Assembly (NCBI GenBank): GCA_029379385.1
Contig: CM055605.1
Coordinates: forward strand, 8,963,001 to 9,027,000
Direction: 5' to 3'
Source: Quillaja saponaria
Lineage: Eukaryota; Streptophyta; Magnoliopsida; Fabales; Quillajaceae
DNA: 64,000 bases
Below, one piece after another: positions 1-16,109 of this stretch (position 1 is its first letter; every line of letters begins with the position of its first letter). Under the pieces are notes generated by a model. It did no database searches and was not told the origin of the DNA. It saw only the letters and a list, made by a program, of their open reading frames with translations. Position numbers and translations under genes: made by a program.

Positions 1-3000
1 AGATGGGGCAAAATTCAACTGGAGCAACCGGCTTATTCTCTTCAGGATGTACGACACTTAAGCAGGACTGACCGAGTAGTTCGTAAAACGCTTTAACGGC
101 AGAGACCCCCTGCAACATGCGAAGCAACATTACACACTGTTGGCAAGCAAAGATAGAAACTCAGCCCAACCCCTCACCATCAGCTCCCTGCTCAGGTATG
201 TAAAGTGCCATAAATGAATGGCAATGCCACAATATTACCAGCTAGGCATGATCACAGGAAAATAGGAGCCCAGTCAAATGATGTCATAAATTTAGGGGCA
301 CCAATTAAATTTTCTTTAAAAGAAAATTCTAAGTTATTTCTAAAAAAGAAAGTTTATTTCTTTTTTCTTTTTTCTTTTTCTTGGGAGGGGATATGATTAT
401 TCGGTTTCATATAAACATTTTACGCCATAAACAGTGGTGTCAACACATCAACCTAAGGTCGTAAAGCAAACATGTGGCTTAATTCTGCCAAATCATTAAT
501 TTGACTAGATTTATGCACAAAATACAATTGTCTATATGCATGGATGATAGTTCTGTTTGGTAACATCTCCATGGAATCTGCTTTCTTTAACTCTTGTGTA
601 AGTAAGACAATTCTTGCCATAATCAACATTTACCTGAATCATTCCTTTTCCCTTGATACTATCACCCATTTCAAGGCTTAATTCCCCTTTGGCCAACTTT
701 TGTCCATACCATGCATTACGACCTTTCAACAGTGTTACATAAGTATCAGCCAACAGAGGCCCTGCAAGTTTCTCTGGTTCTTCTGCCAATAGATGAGTGA
801 TAAATATCATCTCTGACGTGCAGTGTGCAAAGTATACTGATTTGCTTGTGGCACTCTCATTTGTAAAAGCAGCTACCATTCCTGTTTAAACCCATACAGA
901 AATTATTGAGTATAAATGACAGGTCTGAAATTTATTATCTAAGTTAGTCAAGTGGTATTCTCCTCTAAGGTAAAAAGCATATATCAACCTTCCAATAAAA
1001 GCATTTAATGCAGGAAAGACGATCAATACTTCTGAAATTTATCTAGAGTTTTGTTATTGAATAAAGTCAAGCATGATTCCATCCACTACTGGAATTTGAT
1101 AAAAAAAAAAAAGAGGCATCATCTCCAACATGTTGTTGAATGAATATTTTGTTTGCAGTATTGTAAAACAAGACTTTTCCAATCCAATTCCTGATCAGAA
1201 CAGCATGAAAATCTTCATAATTGAGAGATTTACTATACATTTCCCCAGAACAATCATTTGGTTAAATCTAATTTTAGATAAGGAGTTTTAACAATTGAAG
1301 AAACATACTCTTGTGCAGAAGAAATTAACAGTTGTCATTAACTTATCATAAAAATAAATCAAAGTCTTATTCTCTGCTTTTATCTTTAGAATTTGCATCT
1401 GCTTTTGGCCACTCTAATAATCCAAGGATAGAAAGTCCATTGTATAGTAGGGTATCAACAAATCACTCATAATCTTTAGTAAGACCCCCCACTCAATATC
1501 TTGCTGAAGAAACTACAATAAAAAATATGTTCAATGAGAAACTAAGAGAAATTATCAAACATAAGTTTCCTATACAGCAAGAATCTGATAAAAGTGGGTC
1601 TCTAGTATCGACTTCTTTAATTTCCCAGTGCCACAACTCAGAACATCGCTGTTTATATTGCAACAATGTACAGGGTTGTGCATATGCCACTCATTTTCCA
1701 TCAAGAATCTTACAATTGCAGAAAATTACTTATCTTCTTTCCCTTCTTTTTCTGTTGGGCTCTGTCTCTTCTAAATGAATCTTAAGGAGGGATATAAGCT
1801 CAATTTTATTCTTTATACACCCTTTTCCAATAAAGAAGTGTCCGATAAGTTTTTCAATAGCTGTTACAACGGGAAATACCAGAATAAAAATTCAATATGA
1901 TGGAGGAAACCATGTCGAATAATATGACCCAATTTCATATTTTGCTCAAGCCTAAGCTCAACTATGAAAAAATTGAAATTGGAAATAAGAATTCCGTAAT
2001 ATATGTCAAATGAATTAAGGGAGAGTGAGGGAGGTATCTGCCCCCAATAAAATATGCTTACTTTTTTTGAATTGCTTAAGGTTAAGTACAGTTTTCACAA
2101 GATGAATCTTACCTGCTCCAATGGCATACACATTCTTTAGTCCACCCATAATCTCATGAGTTATAAGGTCGCCATTGTCCCACACAATAAAGTGGGGCTG
2201 CCTCAGAAACTTCGCTAATGGTTTTCTCCACTTTTCAGAACCACATATCCGAGCATTAGCATATTCCTTGTTGTAGATCTCTGCGGCGATGTTAGGTCCT
2301 CCAAGGTAGAGAATGTTCTCCATTGAAACTCCAGCTGAAAGCAAATACAGAACAATTAATAGCAAACATACTAAATAATTAGGAAAACTTTGCTAGGGTT
2401 GAAAACAAGTAACACAAGTAAGGAACATTAAGATTCCCCACCTAGACAGGTATTGAACTAAACTTCCATTTTTGTTTTAAAAGGTGTCCACTCTTTTTTT
2501 CAATATTTTGTTTAATTTTCTTTAAAACAAATCTACTACCAGTCTACCACCAACACTCCCATTCCCCAACATATGTCACTTGAAAAGTGAATGACATCTA
2601 TCAAATTTAAAAACTAACTATCTGGAAGCTAAAGGGTAGAAGTATATCATGTTCAGTCTTGAGGTCTTTGGCATCCTAAACTGTAAGCAAGCTGATTCTG
2701 TATAATTCAAGTGCTTCCTCAGGAACTAGGAGAAAAGAGAGGGAAAAGCAAAAACACAACAAAAAGAAACTATGAGATGAAGTAAAAGAAACAGCACTTA
2801 GACATACCCAGATAACAAAAATAAGAATTAGTTTAAAACACACTAACATGGGCACCAACTTAGCACCAACAAATACTCAAAAGCTTTTGGAAAGAGGAGG
2901 AAAGGACTAAGGGAGGAAGGTGGTGGGAGATAAGAGACAAAGGATAACGAGTTAAAGATTAGAAACACCTCACGAGGAAATATATATATATATACAATAT

Positions 3001-3711
3001 ATATATAATAGGTAACAAAATAAGAACAATATTAAGGAAAAAATGAGTACTTGCTCGATTGATCATTTGTGTAGGAGATATTATGCGTGGTTCAGGACCC
3101 AATTCAGCCTCCACACCTTTTGCCAAGGAAATGATAACTGGATCTGTAATTCTCTCTTTCCAGTACCTACTAATTTCTTCAAATACCTCACGAGTTTCTG
3201 TGGATGGCAAGCCATTAATCACAATATCAGCATCCCAGACAGCCTCCTGCAAGTTTGTCACAACCTTCAGAGGGCAAAGAGGGGTATCAATCATATTCAA
3301 GCAAAACCCATCTTTAAGAATCTCATCTGCATAGAGCGTCCGATCACCTAATCTTGCTTCAACATACTTTAAGTATGCACACCGCCTAATCAGCCTCCTC
3401 AATACATCCTCCTTAGAATTAATCACCTCAAATAGATGCTCAGCGGTGGCTCTGTCAACAGCCCTTCCAGGTCTTCTCCAAATCCTTACTTGGACCTTTT
3501 CTCTTAAACTACCATAACTATCCTGTAACATGGCTGCAAAGACACTCCCCCAAGCACCTGCTCCAACACCAACAATTCTCAAGGGATCACCCTCAGCTTT
3601 GTCCATAAGGTGACGAAGCTCATCAACCTTCTCTTCTAAAGCACCATTTGAAGTCAGAGTTGAACCATTTATATATATATTGGGGTTCACAGCTTCAGTG
3701 GTTCCAACCAT
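1..3711 (-). CDS. GPDHC1: Cytosolic NAD-dependent glycerol-3-phosphate dehydrogenase (GPDHC1-like), 3' end off the window
   Basis: The enzyme interconverts dihydroxyacetone phosphate and glycerol-3-phosphate with NAD(H), which links glycolysis, redox balance and lipid synthesis in the cytosol. Four coding exons are visible, read leftwards: 3711-3051, 2334-2113, 881-634 and 109-1. Reading frame runs through all junctions; codons split at the first two (AA-type junction giving Thr, then G/GA giving Gly). They give 413 residues, and the family is about 460, so roughly the last 50 lie outside. Residues 46-55 hold the dinucleotide-binding glycine pattern ([10 protein letters not shown]). Further family blocks are [17 protein letters not shown] and [12 protein letters not shown] in exon 2 and [19 protein letters not shown] in exon 3. 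No transit peptide is seen. I chose the ATG at 3711 because the family begins with MVG; in-frame ATGs further upstream would add an unlike leader. Untranslated exons probably lie further right, towards 4.2-4.6 kb, but I cannot place them. The gene looks intact. Confidence 0.93.
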
Positions 3712-5392
3712 TTTCTCTTGAAATGAAAATTTGCTCATGTTTAAGGAATTAGTGGTACAAGATATCAACAAACTAGCACAAGTACACAGAAATATCGGAA
3801 AAGTTTCATCCAAGAGGCAAATCAAAATATATCATCCGGCCTTCTCTAAGAAGAATTTCGCAGCCCAGAAACCACAAATCTCTTAACAAGTCAAAAAATT
3901 CATTTTGAGTCGTAGGTCTTTGGGTCTTCCAATAGAAACAAACCAAACCTTCCAATCAATTCACCAGCCAACAATAAACCAAAACCCTTTTAAGTATCTA
4001 GAAAGAATATAATAGAAAACCCAATTGGGGTTAACAACATGGTTTTTGCCTCTCCAATCAGCATCGACCAGGAACCCACATAAGGTCCATCAAATTGCAG
4101 TATAAACATATAAAAATTCAAACTACAAAGTTGGTAATCTAGCCCACCAAACCAGTCCAAAAGGAAAAATTTTCAAAAACTGAACAAACAGAAGGGAAAG
4201 TGAAACAAACAATATATGTCGGCGGGTTCTTCAACAAAGTGACTTGAAAACTCCAGCTGCAGGTTTTGTTTCCTTCTGTTCATATGACCTAGTATCTGCC
4301 CAAAAGCTTCGAGATTTTACACATTGCTCGAGAATTACAAGACGAGGATCCAATCATGTAAATGTACCAGCAACAACAAAGTAGATTAGATAACTGGGTA
4401 GCCGACTACGCTTGAAATACAGGAACTGCTTGTTGGATACGGAAGATAGAGGAAGACGCGAAACAATATGGCGGTTCCTTGCAAAAATTCGAGAGGAAAA
4501 GAAGCTCGCCCGTCACCCTGAAAGAGCAGCTGACTCTGTATTTTCCTTCTGGGTCTATCCGGTCCCCGATCCCAACGACACAGGTCATTGCTTCCTTAAG
4601 CAGGTAGGGAAAATTGCTGTAAAACCCGTGTTAAGAACTTATTTACAGTTAAGGCCAGAAAATGGTTATTTCTTCCTAAATAATTTTTACATTTTTATTT
4701 AAAAATAGAAGCTACTTAAATACATTTCTATTAATTTATTTATCAAATAAGATCTATTATTAATACTAAAATTTGAGAATTATAAAATTATGAAATTTAA
4801 TTCGAATTTAAAGGTCTAATAGTCTGCTTATATATTACTAACCATACACTTGGTGTAGTGATAAAAACACCTAAAATATGTGTAATTTTATTTCACATAA
4901 AAATGTATAATTATATCTTGTAATAAACTCTAGTTACGAGCATGTTTTAGCTTTAAGACAAGAGGAGCTACATCATTTCCTAATTTCAATTTTGAGGATG
5001 ATTTTCTTTTCTTTTTTTCTAATTGAATTGTTCGGGAATCAATTTTTTATTTAAATCTTTTTTGATTAATTTTTTTTAATTGAATGTTTAATCAAGTCAT
5101 GTTCACTGAAATTAAATAAAGTTCAACAATAAAAAAAAAAATTGTCAATGCATAAAACAAAAAACACGTGAATATGGATTTTGCAATTTAAAATCCTAAT
5201 TATCTCTCCCATTGCTCACGCACATGTTTAAGGTTTTCTTTTTTTAAAGAAATAATGTAAAAACATTATAATTATTGTATAAAATAAAGAGAATGAGATA
5301 AGTTTAGAAGAGGTAGATTTATATATATATATATATATATTTATTAATTAATTAAAATTAACAATAAGATAATTTTTTGTCTTTTGTTAATT

Positions 5393-5413
5393 CCCCCCCC
5401 CCCCCCCCCCCCC
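5393..5413. repeat. Poly-C homopolymer (21 C)
   Basis: The plus strand has 21 consecutive C, followed by T and four more C, in otherwise AT-rich DNA. Long C/G homopolymers are uncommon in plant nuclear DNA and the exact length is prone to sequencing error. Confidence 0.95.
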
Positions 5414-5944
5414 TCCCCTTAATTTCAGTAGTATATGAGTAGTTTCTAATAAATTATGGAGTTTTAGTTTAAAAAGAAATCAAATTTTAATATGATACTA
5501 TCTTCTCTTTTAATATGTTATTTGAATTAAAAACCATATTAAAAAGTTAGAGGATACCACAAGGATGTTATGGCTTTTAGTATAAGTAAAAGATAAAAAA
5601 TATATATAATATAGATATAGAAATAGAAGTATAGATAAATATATAGAGATATATATAAAATCTCCGAAATAGGCTCTAAATTTTTGTAGATCATCAAATT
5701 TACTAATTTTATTAAATATATCTTAGATAATTGGGCTTGACTTGAATAAAGATTTATAAGAAGAAAAAAAAAAATAGATGACCTAATTAAAAGAAATTGG
5801 ATACTATGAATAGAAAAATAATAATTCTTAACAATAAAATTGCAAGTAGTGTATTTTTTTTTTAATCTTTATGAATCAAAATAATTCTTAGTTTATTTGA
5901 ATCAATTTTATTGTCAAACTAGATGAATTAGCTGTTTTATTATT

Positions 5945-6250
5945 TTGGTGTTTTCATAGTAAAAGATATAAAAGATTGTTTGTTGGCTTTCTATTAAGCT
6001 TAATTTCAATATATTTATTGATATGCTTATTTTAAGCTTCATTTATTTATATTTATATGTTAATTGTTATAATTTTTTCAATTTTGTTTTCATAGTGAAA
6101 GTATAAAAAAAAAAATGTTGGCTTTCTATTAAACTTAATTTCAATATATGTATTGATATGTTGATCATATTAGGATCCTAATGAATAATTAAAATCACCT
6201 CAAATTTTGATCAGATCCTAATGAATGTTAAAATCACCTCAAATTTTGTT
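5945..6250. repeat. Two small direct duplications
   Basis: The text around TTGTTGGCTTTCTATTAAG at about 5980 recurs about 135 bp later near 6115. It carries the same upstream 'ttttcatagt' and the same downstream 'cttaatttcaatatat'. Immediately to the right, a roughly 44-bp unit around GGATCCTAATGAATAATTAA is repeated in tandem with few changes (6165-6250). Both look like local slippage or duplication and have no coding meaning. Confidence 0.75.
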
Positions 6251-7189
6251 TCTTCTATCTTTTGGGCCAGGAAATTCAGAAAAACATGAAAAAAAAAATA
6301 TTGATGGATTGGAATGGATTGCTTACTAAACAAAAAGTGCTATCAACTATTAGCAATTATAATTCACAAATAACCAAATAGGACATTGAAAACAAATGTA
6401 AAGCCTATTAAACTTGTTTCTCAAAATATTTAATGAAAATATTGTTGAAGTCTTATTGGAGTAATAAAATTAAAAAGATGATAGTTCATTATTCAACGCT
6501 ATCATTGTTAACTTTTTTTGTTCTCTGTAGCTTCATCCATTATTATTTCATCTTATTCTTCTTTGGTATGCAGCAACGCTTTTTCCCTTAACCTACCACC
6601 CAAAATTATATAAAAATAAGCTAAATTTTTTACTATATACCATACCTTCAAAATATGAAGAAAGATTACAAAGAGATACCCTGTTTTTTAGTCCTCTTAT
6701 AGCTTTTCAACATAGTGTGAAATTCATTGTCATCATTCTCATTTTCTTTCAATCCTCACTTCATTTTTTCCTTTTTTATTAAACCATAAGATGTAGCAGT
6801 AGCACCAACACCCATTTCGTTGCTAGTTGTTCCAAAAATATTGTCATTATCACTTAACGATTAGGCATTGTCATTATTGCATGGCTTCAATTCAATCAAA
6901 TAATCAATACAATATTTGATTACTTTCGCTTTAAAAAGATACTATGTTTGAATGTGTTTTGGTTTAGAATAAAATAATATATATATAACTTACCATTGGA
7001 GATTTAGTATTTCACATGATGTACACCCTATCTATTGTAAAATTATTGTTTGTAGCTTTACAATTGGATGTCACCTTTATTTTGAAAACATATTATTTGT
7101 CAAGTATTTGGTCAAATCGTTCAAGTGTAAAAATATAAGGTGAGGTAAAGAGACAGTGATGAGTTTGTATTTATTTTGGATAACTGATG

Positions 7190-7640
7190 TTTTGAAATAA
7201 TAGAGTGTGGAGAAGAATGAGAAAGGAGTCAGATGTTTCAATTGTGCTAATTAATGTGTAAATTTAATAGATGTGGGAGAAGAAAATGTAAAAAGGTAGT
7301 GATGGGTTTATACTATGACGTTTGAAAATAATAAGAAGGGGAGAAGAAAGGGAAATTGTTAGCTTTTAATTATTATTATTTGGATAATTAATACTTTAAA
7401 ATAATAGAGTGAAGAGAAGAAAAGGATAAGAAGCGAGCTGTTGATGTGTACAACTAATGAGAGGTGGGAGGAGAAGAAAAGGTGAAGAGACAAAGGTGAA
7501 TTTATACTATGTAACTGATATTTTAAAATAATAAAATGGACAAAAAATAAAAATTTAATTGTTAATTATTGTTTAAGTAACTTATATTTTAAAATAATAA
7601 GGTGTAGAGAAAAAAAGAAACAAAAAGAAAAGAGCTGTTA
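7190..7640 (+). repeat. Degenerate periodic motif array
   Basis: A motif of the form 'tttnaaataataagntgnagagaagaaaa' appears about five times, near 7190, 7320, 7385, 7515 and 7580. The spacing is irregular, about 65-130 bp. The copies are imperfect, so this is probably an old decayed tandem array. Confidence 0.5.
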
Positions 7641-7975
7641 ATGTTAAAAGCTTAAAAGCTGATGTGGTAGAAAAAAATTAAAACCCTAGGTGTATAAAAC
7701 CAATGAGTGAAGGAGAAGAAAAGAATTTTCAAAAACCAACTCGACATAATATTGCGATTTACGTGTCAGGATTTGATTTCTTTCAGTTTCTAATATTATT
7801 ATTATAAGATACACACATGCCAACATATGATTGAAAGGGCAAACTTTATTTTTAGGGAAAATCCACGTATTTTGTTTTTTACCAACAAAGAAAGGCCAGA
7901 TGATCCAAGCTTAGGGTCTAGTCAAATTTAGTTTCTGGCTTAAATCCCATTTTACTCAAATCAGCATTGTACGAC

Positions 7976-8284
7976 ATGCACCCCTCGAAAAAAGAACAAT
8001 TCCATCTTGCGAGAAAGCCTCTTGTTAGTTTATCTACTCCGTTTGAATTCTGGAAAATTTACATTGAGAAAGGACACAGTGACTGCATGCACTCTTTTGA
8101 GTCTTTGCTGGAGCTGGGACAAAACTTTGTCGAATTTGTAGCTACACCCATAAGTTCCTCTTCTCTTCCACAAATGGGTCTGCTTCGTTCAGCTTCTACT
8201 CCCAGCTCAACAGACAAACGTAAAGTTGAATCTTTTTTAGCCGTTAGAAGGGGGAAAATCGATAATGGAAGGACTCGCAGTTGA
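7976..8284 (+). CDS. Unrecognised open reading frame, possible first exon of a spliced plus-strand gene
   Basis: The ATG at 7976 opens a 102-codon frame. I do not recognise the product; its middle reads EFWKIYIEKGHSDCMHSFE, followed by a Ser-rich stretch. The frame is richer in GC and has more coding-like codon use than the AT-rich DNA around it. A good splice donor (AAAC|GTAAAG) lies at 8219/8220, so translation may leave this frame before the TGA. Downstream, plus-strand T-rich intron-like sequence and two well-bordered exons (12092-12209 and 13506-13556) suggest a transcription unit in this direction, but joining them gives only short proteins. It could be a real lineage-specific gene, a gene relic or a spliced noncoding RNA. 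Confidence 0.3.
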   Translation: MHPSKKEQFHLARKPLVSLSTPFEFWKIYIEKGHSDCMHSFESLLELGQNFVEFVATPISSSSLPQMGLLRSASTPSSTDKRKVESFLAVRRGKIDNGRTRS

Positions 8285-11200
8285 GTTTTTTTTTTTTTTT
8301 TTACCCTGGTACAATTGCTTTCTCTATTGCTCTAGTGATAGTAAGAGTAACTAATAAAAATTGCATTTACATTCTGCTTCAAACAATATTTTTTTACTTA
8401 TTTAATATGACTCGTTTACAGCTCTTGATGCATGTTTTCTGATATTTTTTGCCCTTTGGTGTTCATGGGTATGCCCAATTTTTTTCATTTTTTTTTTTGT
8501 CAATGAAAATGAGCCTTTTAAAAAAATGTAAATAAAAAGAAAAAGGAGATAAAAGTAATTTTGTGGAGCTTACAGTGAGATAGTTATAACAAGTAAACGA
8601 TGTTAAAAATGGTCTTATAAGAAAACCTGACACTGGTTGTGGAGATGAGGAGTAAAAATGCTACATACCAATTTTTTTTATTACATTGTATGCTGAATGT
8701 GTAGTGTAGACTATGTACTGGCATGAGGTGCAGGAGATGATTGTCATTAATATCCATGGTTGATATTAGAGTAGCTGAAATAATCTATGTCTCGTTTGGA
8801 TTTTCTTGTTTTTGGAAATTCAACCTATTTCAATGAGTAAATATTGTCTGAAAGAGATATTATTTCAGGCATTATCACCTACAATGTGAATTTTTTACGG
8901 AGTTAACTATAATTTAGACAATGACAATGCTCTGTTGCGTTGGTCATAATGCCACTCTGCATTATAGAGGGTAGACCTGATTTACAAGTTTTTTTATGAG
9001 CATGGTATGGATACTTCTTTTGGCTGCCATGGCATCTTTCCATTCAGATTGCCCATTGATTGCCTAAAAGAGGTTTTAGAAAATTAGTCATTCTTTGCTG
9101 GTAGCATTTTGCCTGGTTCTGCAAAAGTAATAATGATATAATAGAAGGAAATGGGATGAATATTCTTATGTTCCGAGTTATATCTGGTTTGTGCCATAAA
9201 AAATATGCACAAAAATGTTTGCGGTTAATCAGAGTATTTACCAATACATTGCATCTCCTGTAGTGAAAGCGGTGACCATAAATGAAAGACCATCTTTTGT
9301 AAAGTTCAGAGATACATGTGGTGTCTTCTAGCCATCTAGAAGTTATAGGGGTTTAGTTTTCATAAAGGCGCAACTTATTTGTGGATGTGATGACTGACGT
9401 GACAGTCATTATGTGCATAAAAGTTGATTACCTTGTAATTAGAGGCTAACTTATATAGTTATATTAATTTGATGATGCTCTTTATGTTGCTTGTAAAATT
9501 CAAACATAGTATTGCTCCTTGTTTTTTGCCGAACTTAGCTCAAGAGAATATTTTGAGATTCAGTTGATCAATTCTTGTTCAGAATATGTTCTGTTATAAT
9601 AAGTAAAAGCCAATTATCATGAATGTTTCTGCTTTCTGGTCAGTTTCTCTGCAGGCTTGTTCCTGTGTTTTAGTCCCTTGATTATGTATCTCGAGTGCTT
9701 TTGGAAATTTAATGTTTTTATATTGAGTTTGGAGCTGCTAATGTATATAAGTGGTCCATAAATAAAGATATAAAACCTTGTAAGTCTCATTTCTACTGGA
9801 ATTTGCAAATTCAGTAGGATTGCATTGTCAGGACCCGCAGAGAATTTGGTCTCTTTATAGCTGTTATGCTCTATCATAATCCTTGTACTAGTTGAGTTGT
9901 GCGCCTTGCACACTGCACTTGGTCATGATTCTTGAAGGTAGTTGAAAGATATCCTTCTGGTCTTCTACTCATGGGTTATAGCCTTCTACCATGTTCATGT
10001 TATTGGTTGCTGAGAAGTTGTTTTAGGTATCCATGAATAAACCCTTAACAAGTTTTAGTTCGAAGTTCGAACAGTTGACAAATGACAGCTACATTCATTT
10101 CACTGTTATGTTGTTATGGACTCTAAGTTTTGGTATCTCTCACTAATTAATATTTGTTTGATTTATCTTGCTGCATTTAGTTAGGAGGCGCATTTTATTT
10201 TAACTTGTGTGTTTTGCAGTTCTTATGTTATGGATCTCAATTTGTGTTGTCTATAAGCTAAACCTAATGGTTTTGCATTTTTGTCCTTCTTTATCTCTGA
10301 TTCGTTCTGCAAGTCATGCTGGCTTTGTCTCTTGCCTCTGTCAGTACATCTTTCCAGTACAAGTTATTCTTTCACTGAGAAGAAAAAACGTAGTGCATAG
10401 TATCTGAATGCTTTATAATGTATTGGCTTAAAAAGGATATTTACCCCATGTTGCTATTGCTGCATCCAAGGGCGAATATGTTGGATAGCATAATTTATTA
10501 GGTGATTGCTGCACCCCAAGGACCAGGCCCAATTTTTCTCCAGTCTGCTTTAAGAATTGCAATTTAGCTTCATTTTTTTTTCCCCAATGGTACAGATAGT
10601 TGCTGAGTCTAAAATTACTCTTATGAGAAATAGATTAGGATAGAATAGGAAAGCCAAAATGTGTTAGCTCCAAGTTCATATTTATATTACTAATGTATCA
10701 ATTGTGCTTTTGGTTGATAAGATTTCAATGATTTTGTAGAATGTCCTTTATGTTTGTTGTCCTACCTTTTATTTCATTGTTACTCTGTTATGTTCTTAAA
10801 GTTTCTTAAAATTGCAACATACTGTAATGTGGGCAGGAGTTTTCGTAAGACCAACCCGACTAGTTTATATCAAGGTGTTGCTACAGTTGGAAAAAAATGT
10901 GGTCATTTATGCAGTCTTCATTCTTATACAGTGCTCCTTTTTATATAATTAAATTTAGTTTGTTGCCTGAAACAATTTCTAAAAAGTTGATATCAATTTT
11001 TAGTTATTTAGCTGAAATTGCAGAAGGACTGCTATAATTCCTGTGCATTATATGGATTACTGTTCTGAACTGTGGATAACTCATTGAAGTTTATCAAACT
11101 GCAATGCCTGTGATGGTTACTAATTATGAGAGACTAATAAAAATTAGTTCTATCATGTACTCGTGGTATATTATAACTTTTGCACTTTGATGGAAACATT

Positions 11201-12091
11201 TGTTTTTGTTTGACTATTAAAACCTCATTTGAATTTGGATGACATTTCATTTATATGAGTACCACTTTTTTTTCTTTTTTTTTTATCACGTGAATAAGTT
11301 TTTTATCCTAATCTTTTCTTTTCTTATTATTTTTCTTTTTAAAGAATATTTTTGCTAGGTAAAGTAGGTTCTTCATTCAAGTCTAAACATTAGTTTGTTA
11401 GCATGACGCTCGAATTGAGCTTGAAGGGATGATTAGGAATAAATTTAATGCATTTGAATAATTTTAGCTTGATATAATATCAGCATATTTTTTGAAATTT
11501 AAAATAACACTCAAATCAACAAGTGTAACAAACTCCCAGTAGAGGAATTGTTAATTTGCTACTAATGACAATTAAGTTATCAGAATTCAGGTGCTCTTAG
11601 GAGTACTCCTTAAATAAGTAATACTTTCAGGAATATACCTACATCTTGATGAGCTTCAAAAATAGGTTATTGAAATGATAAAATCTAATTCTTGTTTATG
11701 AGACCATTGCTATCATTAGCACTTACTCTCTCTTTTTAAATAAATTGTAATAAAGTCCTTCATTATGAAGTGTAGATCTTTATTTAGATGACTATCTTCT
11801 GTGGCGTAATATTTAGAAGTAATATTTAGAAGTTACTGAAGGCGTACATCTCTTTTGAAGTTTCATACAGTAAAGGTACTAGATGGTCATTATTGGAATC
11901 TTTGCTCAGCACTCTGATGGCTTACATCCATTTACCACTGGATTCTGATGTATCTTTCATGGAGACAATCTTTGCCTTCTTGACCCTTTTCTTTGTTTCT
12001 AAATGAGAAATGGAATAATATCTGTTGCTTTTGTTTATTAGATTCTCTTCATGGAACTAGTGGGTAGTTGATTTCAAAGTCCTTTTGACAG
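8285..12091 (+). other. T-rich, intron-like stretch without genes
   Basis: The plus strand is persistently T-rich, as plant introns are on their sense strand. The open frames present are short and unlike known proteins. If the flanking candidate exons belong together, this is a single intron of about 3.8 kb. Otherwise it is intergenic DNA. Confidence 0.35.
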
Positions 12092-12209
12092 AAAATGGAG
12101 CCCTTTTGCTATGCCTGATTCTCCAGAATCCTCTGCTGTTCACCACCGATGCAGAAGCAATAACAGACTTGGCAATGTGTTTAAGCCGGGCCACCGGTTG
12201 CTGCATAAG
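12092..12209 (+). other. Candidate internal exon
   Basis: The 118-nt segment is bordered by a good acceptor (pyrimidine-rich, ending TTTTGACAG) and a consensus donor (CATAAG|GTAAGC). Two frames stay open. The more protein-like one contains the block MPDSPESSAVHHRCRSNN. I do not recognise it. Together with the exon at 13506 it implies a spliced plus-strand RNA that ends just before the convergent cytokinin oxidase gene. Confidence 0.35.
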
Positions 12210-13505
12210 GTAAGCATTTTTTCCATTTTTGAGCTTGATATCTGGTTTTTATTAGAAATCCCCATATTGCAAATTTAATGATCACGTAGATGAAATAGCA
12301 CCCCTCAAGGGATCAGGTCATTTCATGCTCTTATCTAGCTTCTTTGATCTGGTTTAACTACTATTTGCCTATTTCAAACACTAGGATGTTATAAGTATTA
12401 TTATCATTTTCAGTATTTAACGTCCATCATATCAATATCTTATTTAAGGTATGTAGGTCCCTTTTCTGTTAAAGATTCTCGAGCAAAGGTCCTTAGTATT
12501 CAGTGCTAAGTTGGTGCTTTATTACATGGTAACCATACCCCTCTATGTGATGCTTTTTGGTTGAGTGGTTCCAAAGCCAAAACAGGAACCATGAAGGTAG
12601 TCACATGTTAAATTTTTATGTATAGTTCAGATAAATAAAATAAGTGTATAAACTACTGAATTCCATTATCCCTGCAGTTCTGACACACAGTTGCTGGAAT
12701 CTTTTGAACAGTAATATAATGCTCCCTTCTCACTTCACCTTTCAATAGATCCTATCCTTTTTGGTAATATTGAATGAACACAAAGTTGGGAAATATATAC
12801 TCCATTAAGGATACTTAAAAAAGGAATGGGTAAGAAATAATGGAAAAGTATGATTAGCAGGTATATTACGGAATGAAAATTCTCACTGTCATTATTATAA
12901 GAAATAATAAAATGGGATTTAGTTAGTAAATAAGCTTTGGGAATTGGACATTTTCCCTTTAATGCACCTGATAGAAAGAAATACTTGCACAAATTAGTTA
13001 TTACCCAGAGTTTAATTAACGGAAAAGGTACAAAAAATGGCTCTGTTTTGACAGGTTATGCTACTGTAGTTGCTGCTAATTTAAGATTTAATAATTGCAC
13101 CTGAAGTTTAAATGAGACCAAAAGATACGCATTATCTGTTGGTGTATTCCATAACTGCTACCCACTGCGTTACCCATTATTCTTCCTATGAATATTTCCC
13201 CCTCCACTATGCATGGTTCGATGCAGCCTTTTGTAAATTGAGTTTTATTGATGATATTTGATGGAAGAATTTTTTTATCTCTGGCGAAGTTCCAGTTGAG
13301 TTGGTTAGGGGTTGGTTTAGATCATTACCATTTTATATATATCCAGTTTATTATCTTTTCCCGTGTATTTTGCTATGGTGATCTTAATTTCACCCCTCTT
13401 CTCTTCATCATCTGCTCTTATATCCTTTTTTTTCGTTTTTTGGTCTCTTCTAAAATAATATTGGGTTGGTTTGCCTTTTGATGGATATGTATAACATTAC
13501 TGCAG

Positions 13506-13556
13506 GAAATGATTCTATGTGATTTTCATGGAACTGGCTAGAGAGTTTAATTGGAG
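13506..13556 (+). other. Candidate terminal coding exon of the plus-strand unit
   Basis: The 51-nt segment lies between an acceptor (ATTACTGCAG) and a donor (GGAG|GTAAGT). Read in phase with the favoured frame of the 12092-12209 exon, it ends in a TAG after eleven codons (stop at 13539-13541). The remainder would be a spliced 3' untranslated region. This is suggestive only. Confidence 0.3.
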
Positions 13557-13758
13557 GTAAGTTGACAAAATTGATATGTACATTCTTTCTTGTGCTAATA
13601 TTATTTAGTTCATATAACAACCCTAATTAATAGTTCATGTATGGAATTGTTGACCCCTATCATTTACCAAATCTCAGCCATCCCCTGATGCTAGGCTAGA
13701 TACTTCACAAGAGTATTGTTGGTAGCACTATACTACATTTGTTGCTCTGGCATTTTTT

Positions 13759-16107
<2,349 letters not shown>

Positions 16108-16109
16108 GT

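Larger units (their letters stand above)
4700..7970. other. AT-rich intergenic DNA with simple and tandem repeats
   Basis: No convincing coding region is seen. The stretch contains an AT dinucleotide run near 5322-5341, a run of 21 C at 5393-5413, and two directly repeated blocks at about 5950-6170. It also contains a 44-bp tandem pair at 6165-6250 and a loosely periodic purine-rich motif at 7190-7640. Upstream regulatory DNA of the leftward dehydrogenase gene probably occupies the first part, but I cannot point to individual elements. Confidence 0.6.

Noticed and set aside
4406..4702. Overlapping open frames on both strands just upstream of the dehydrogenase gene
   Set aside because: They lie where the 5' untranslated exon and promoter of that gene are expected, and neither resembles a protein family.
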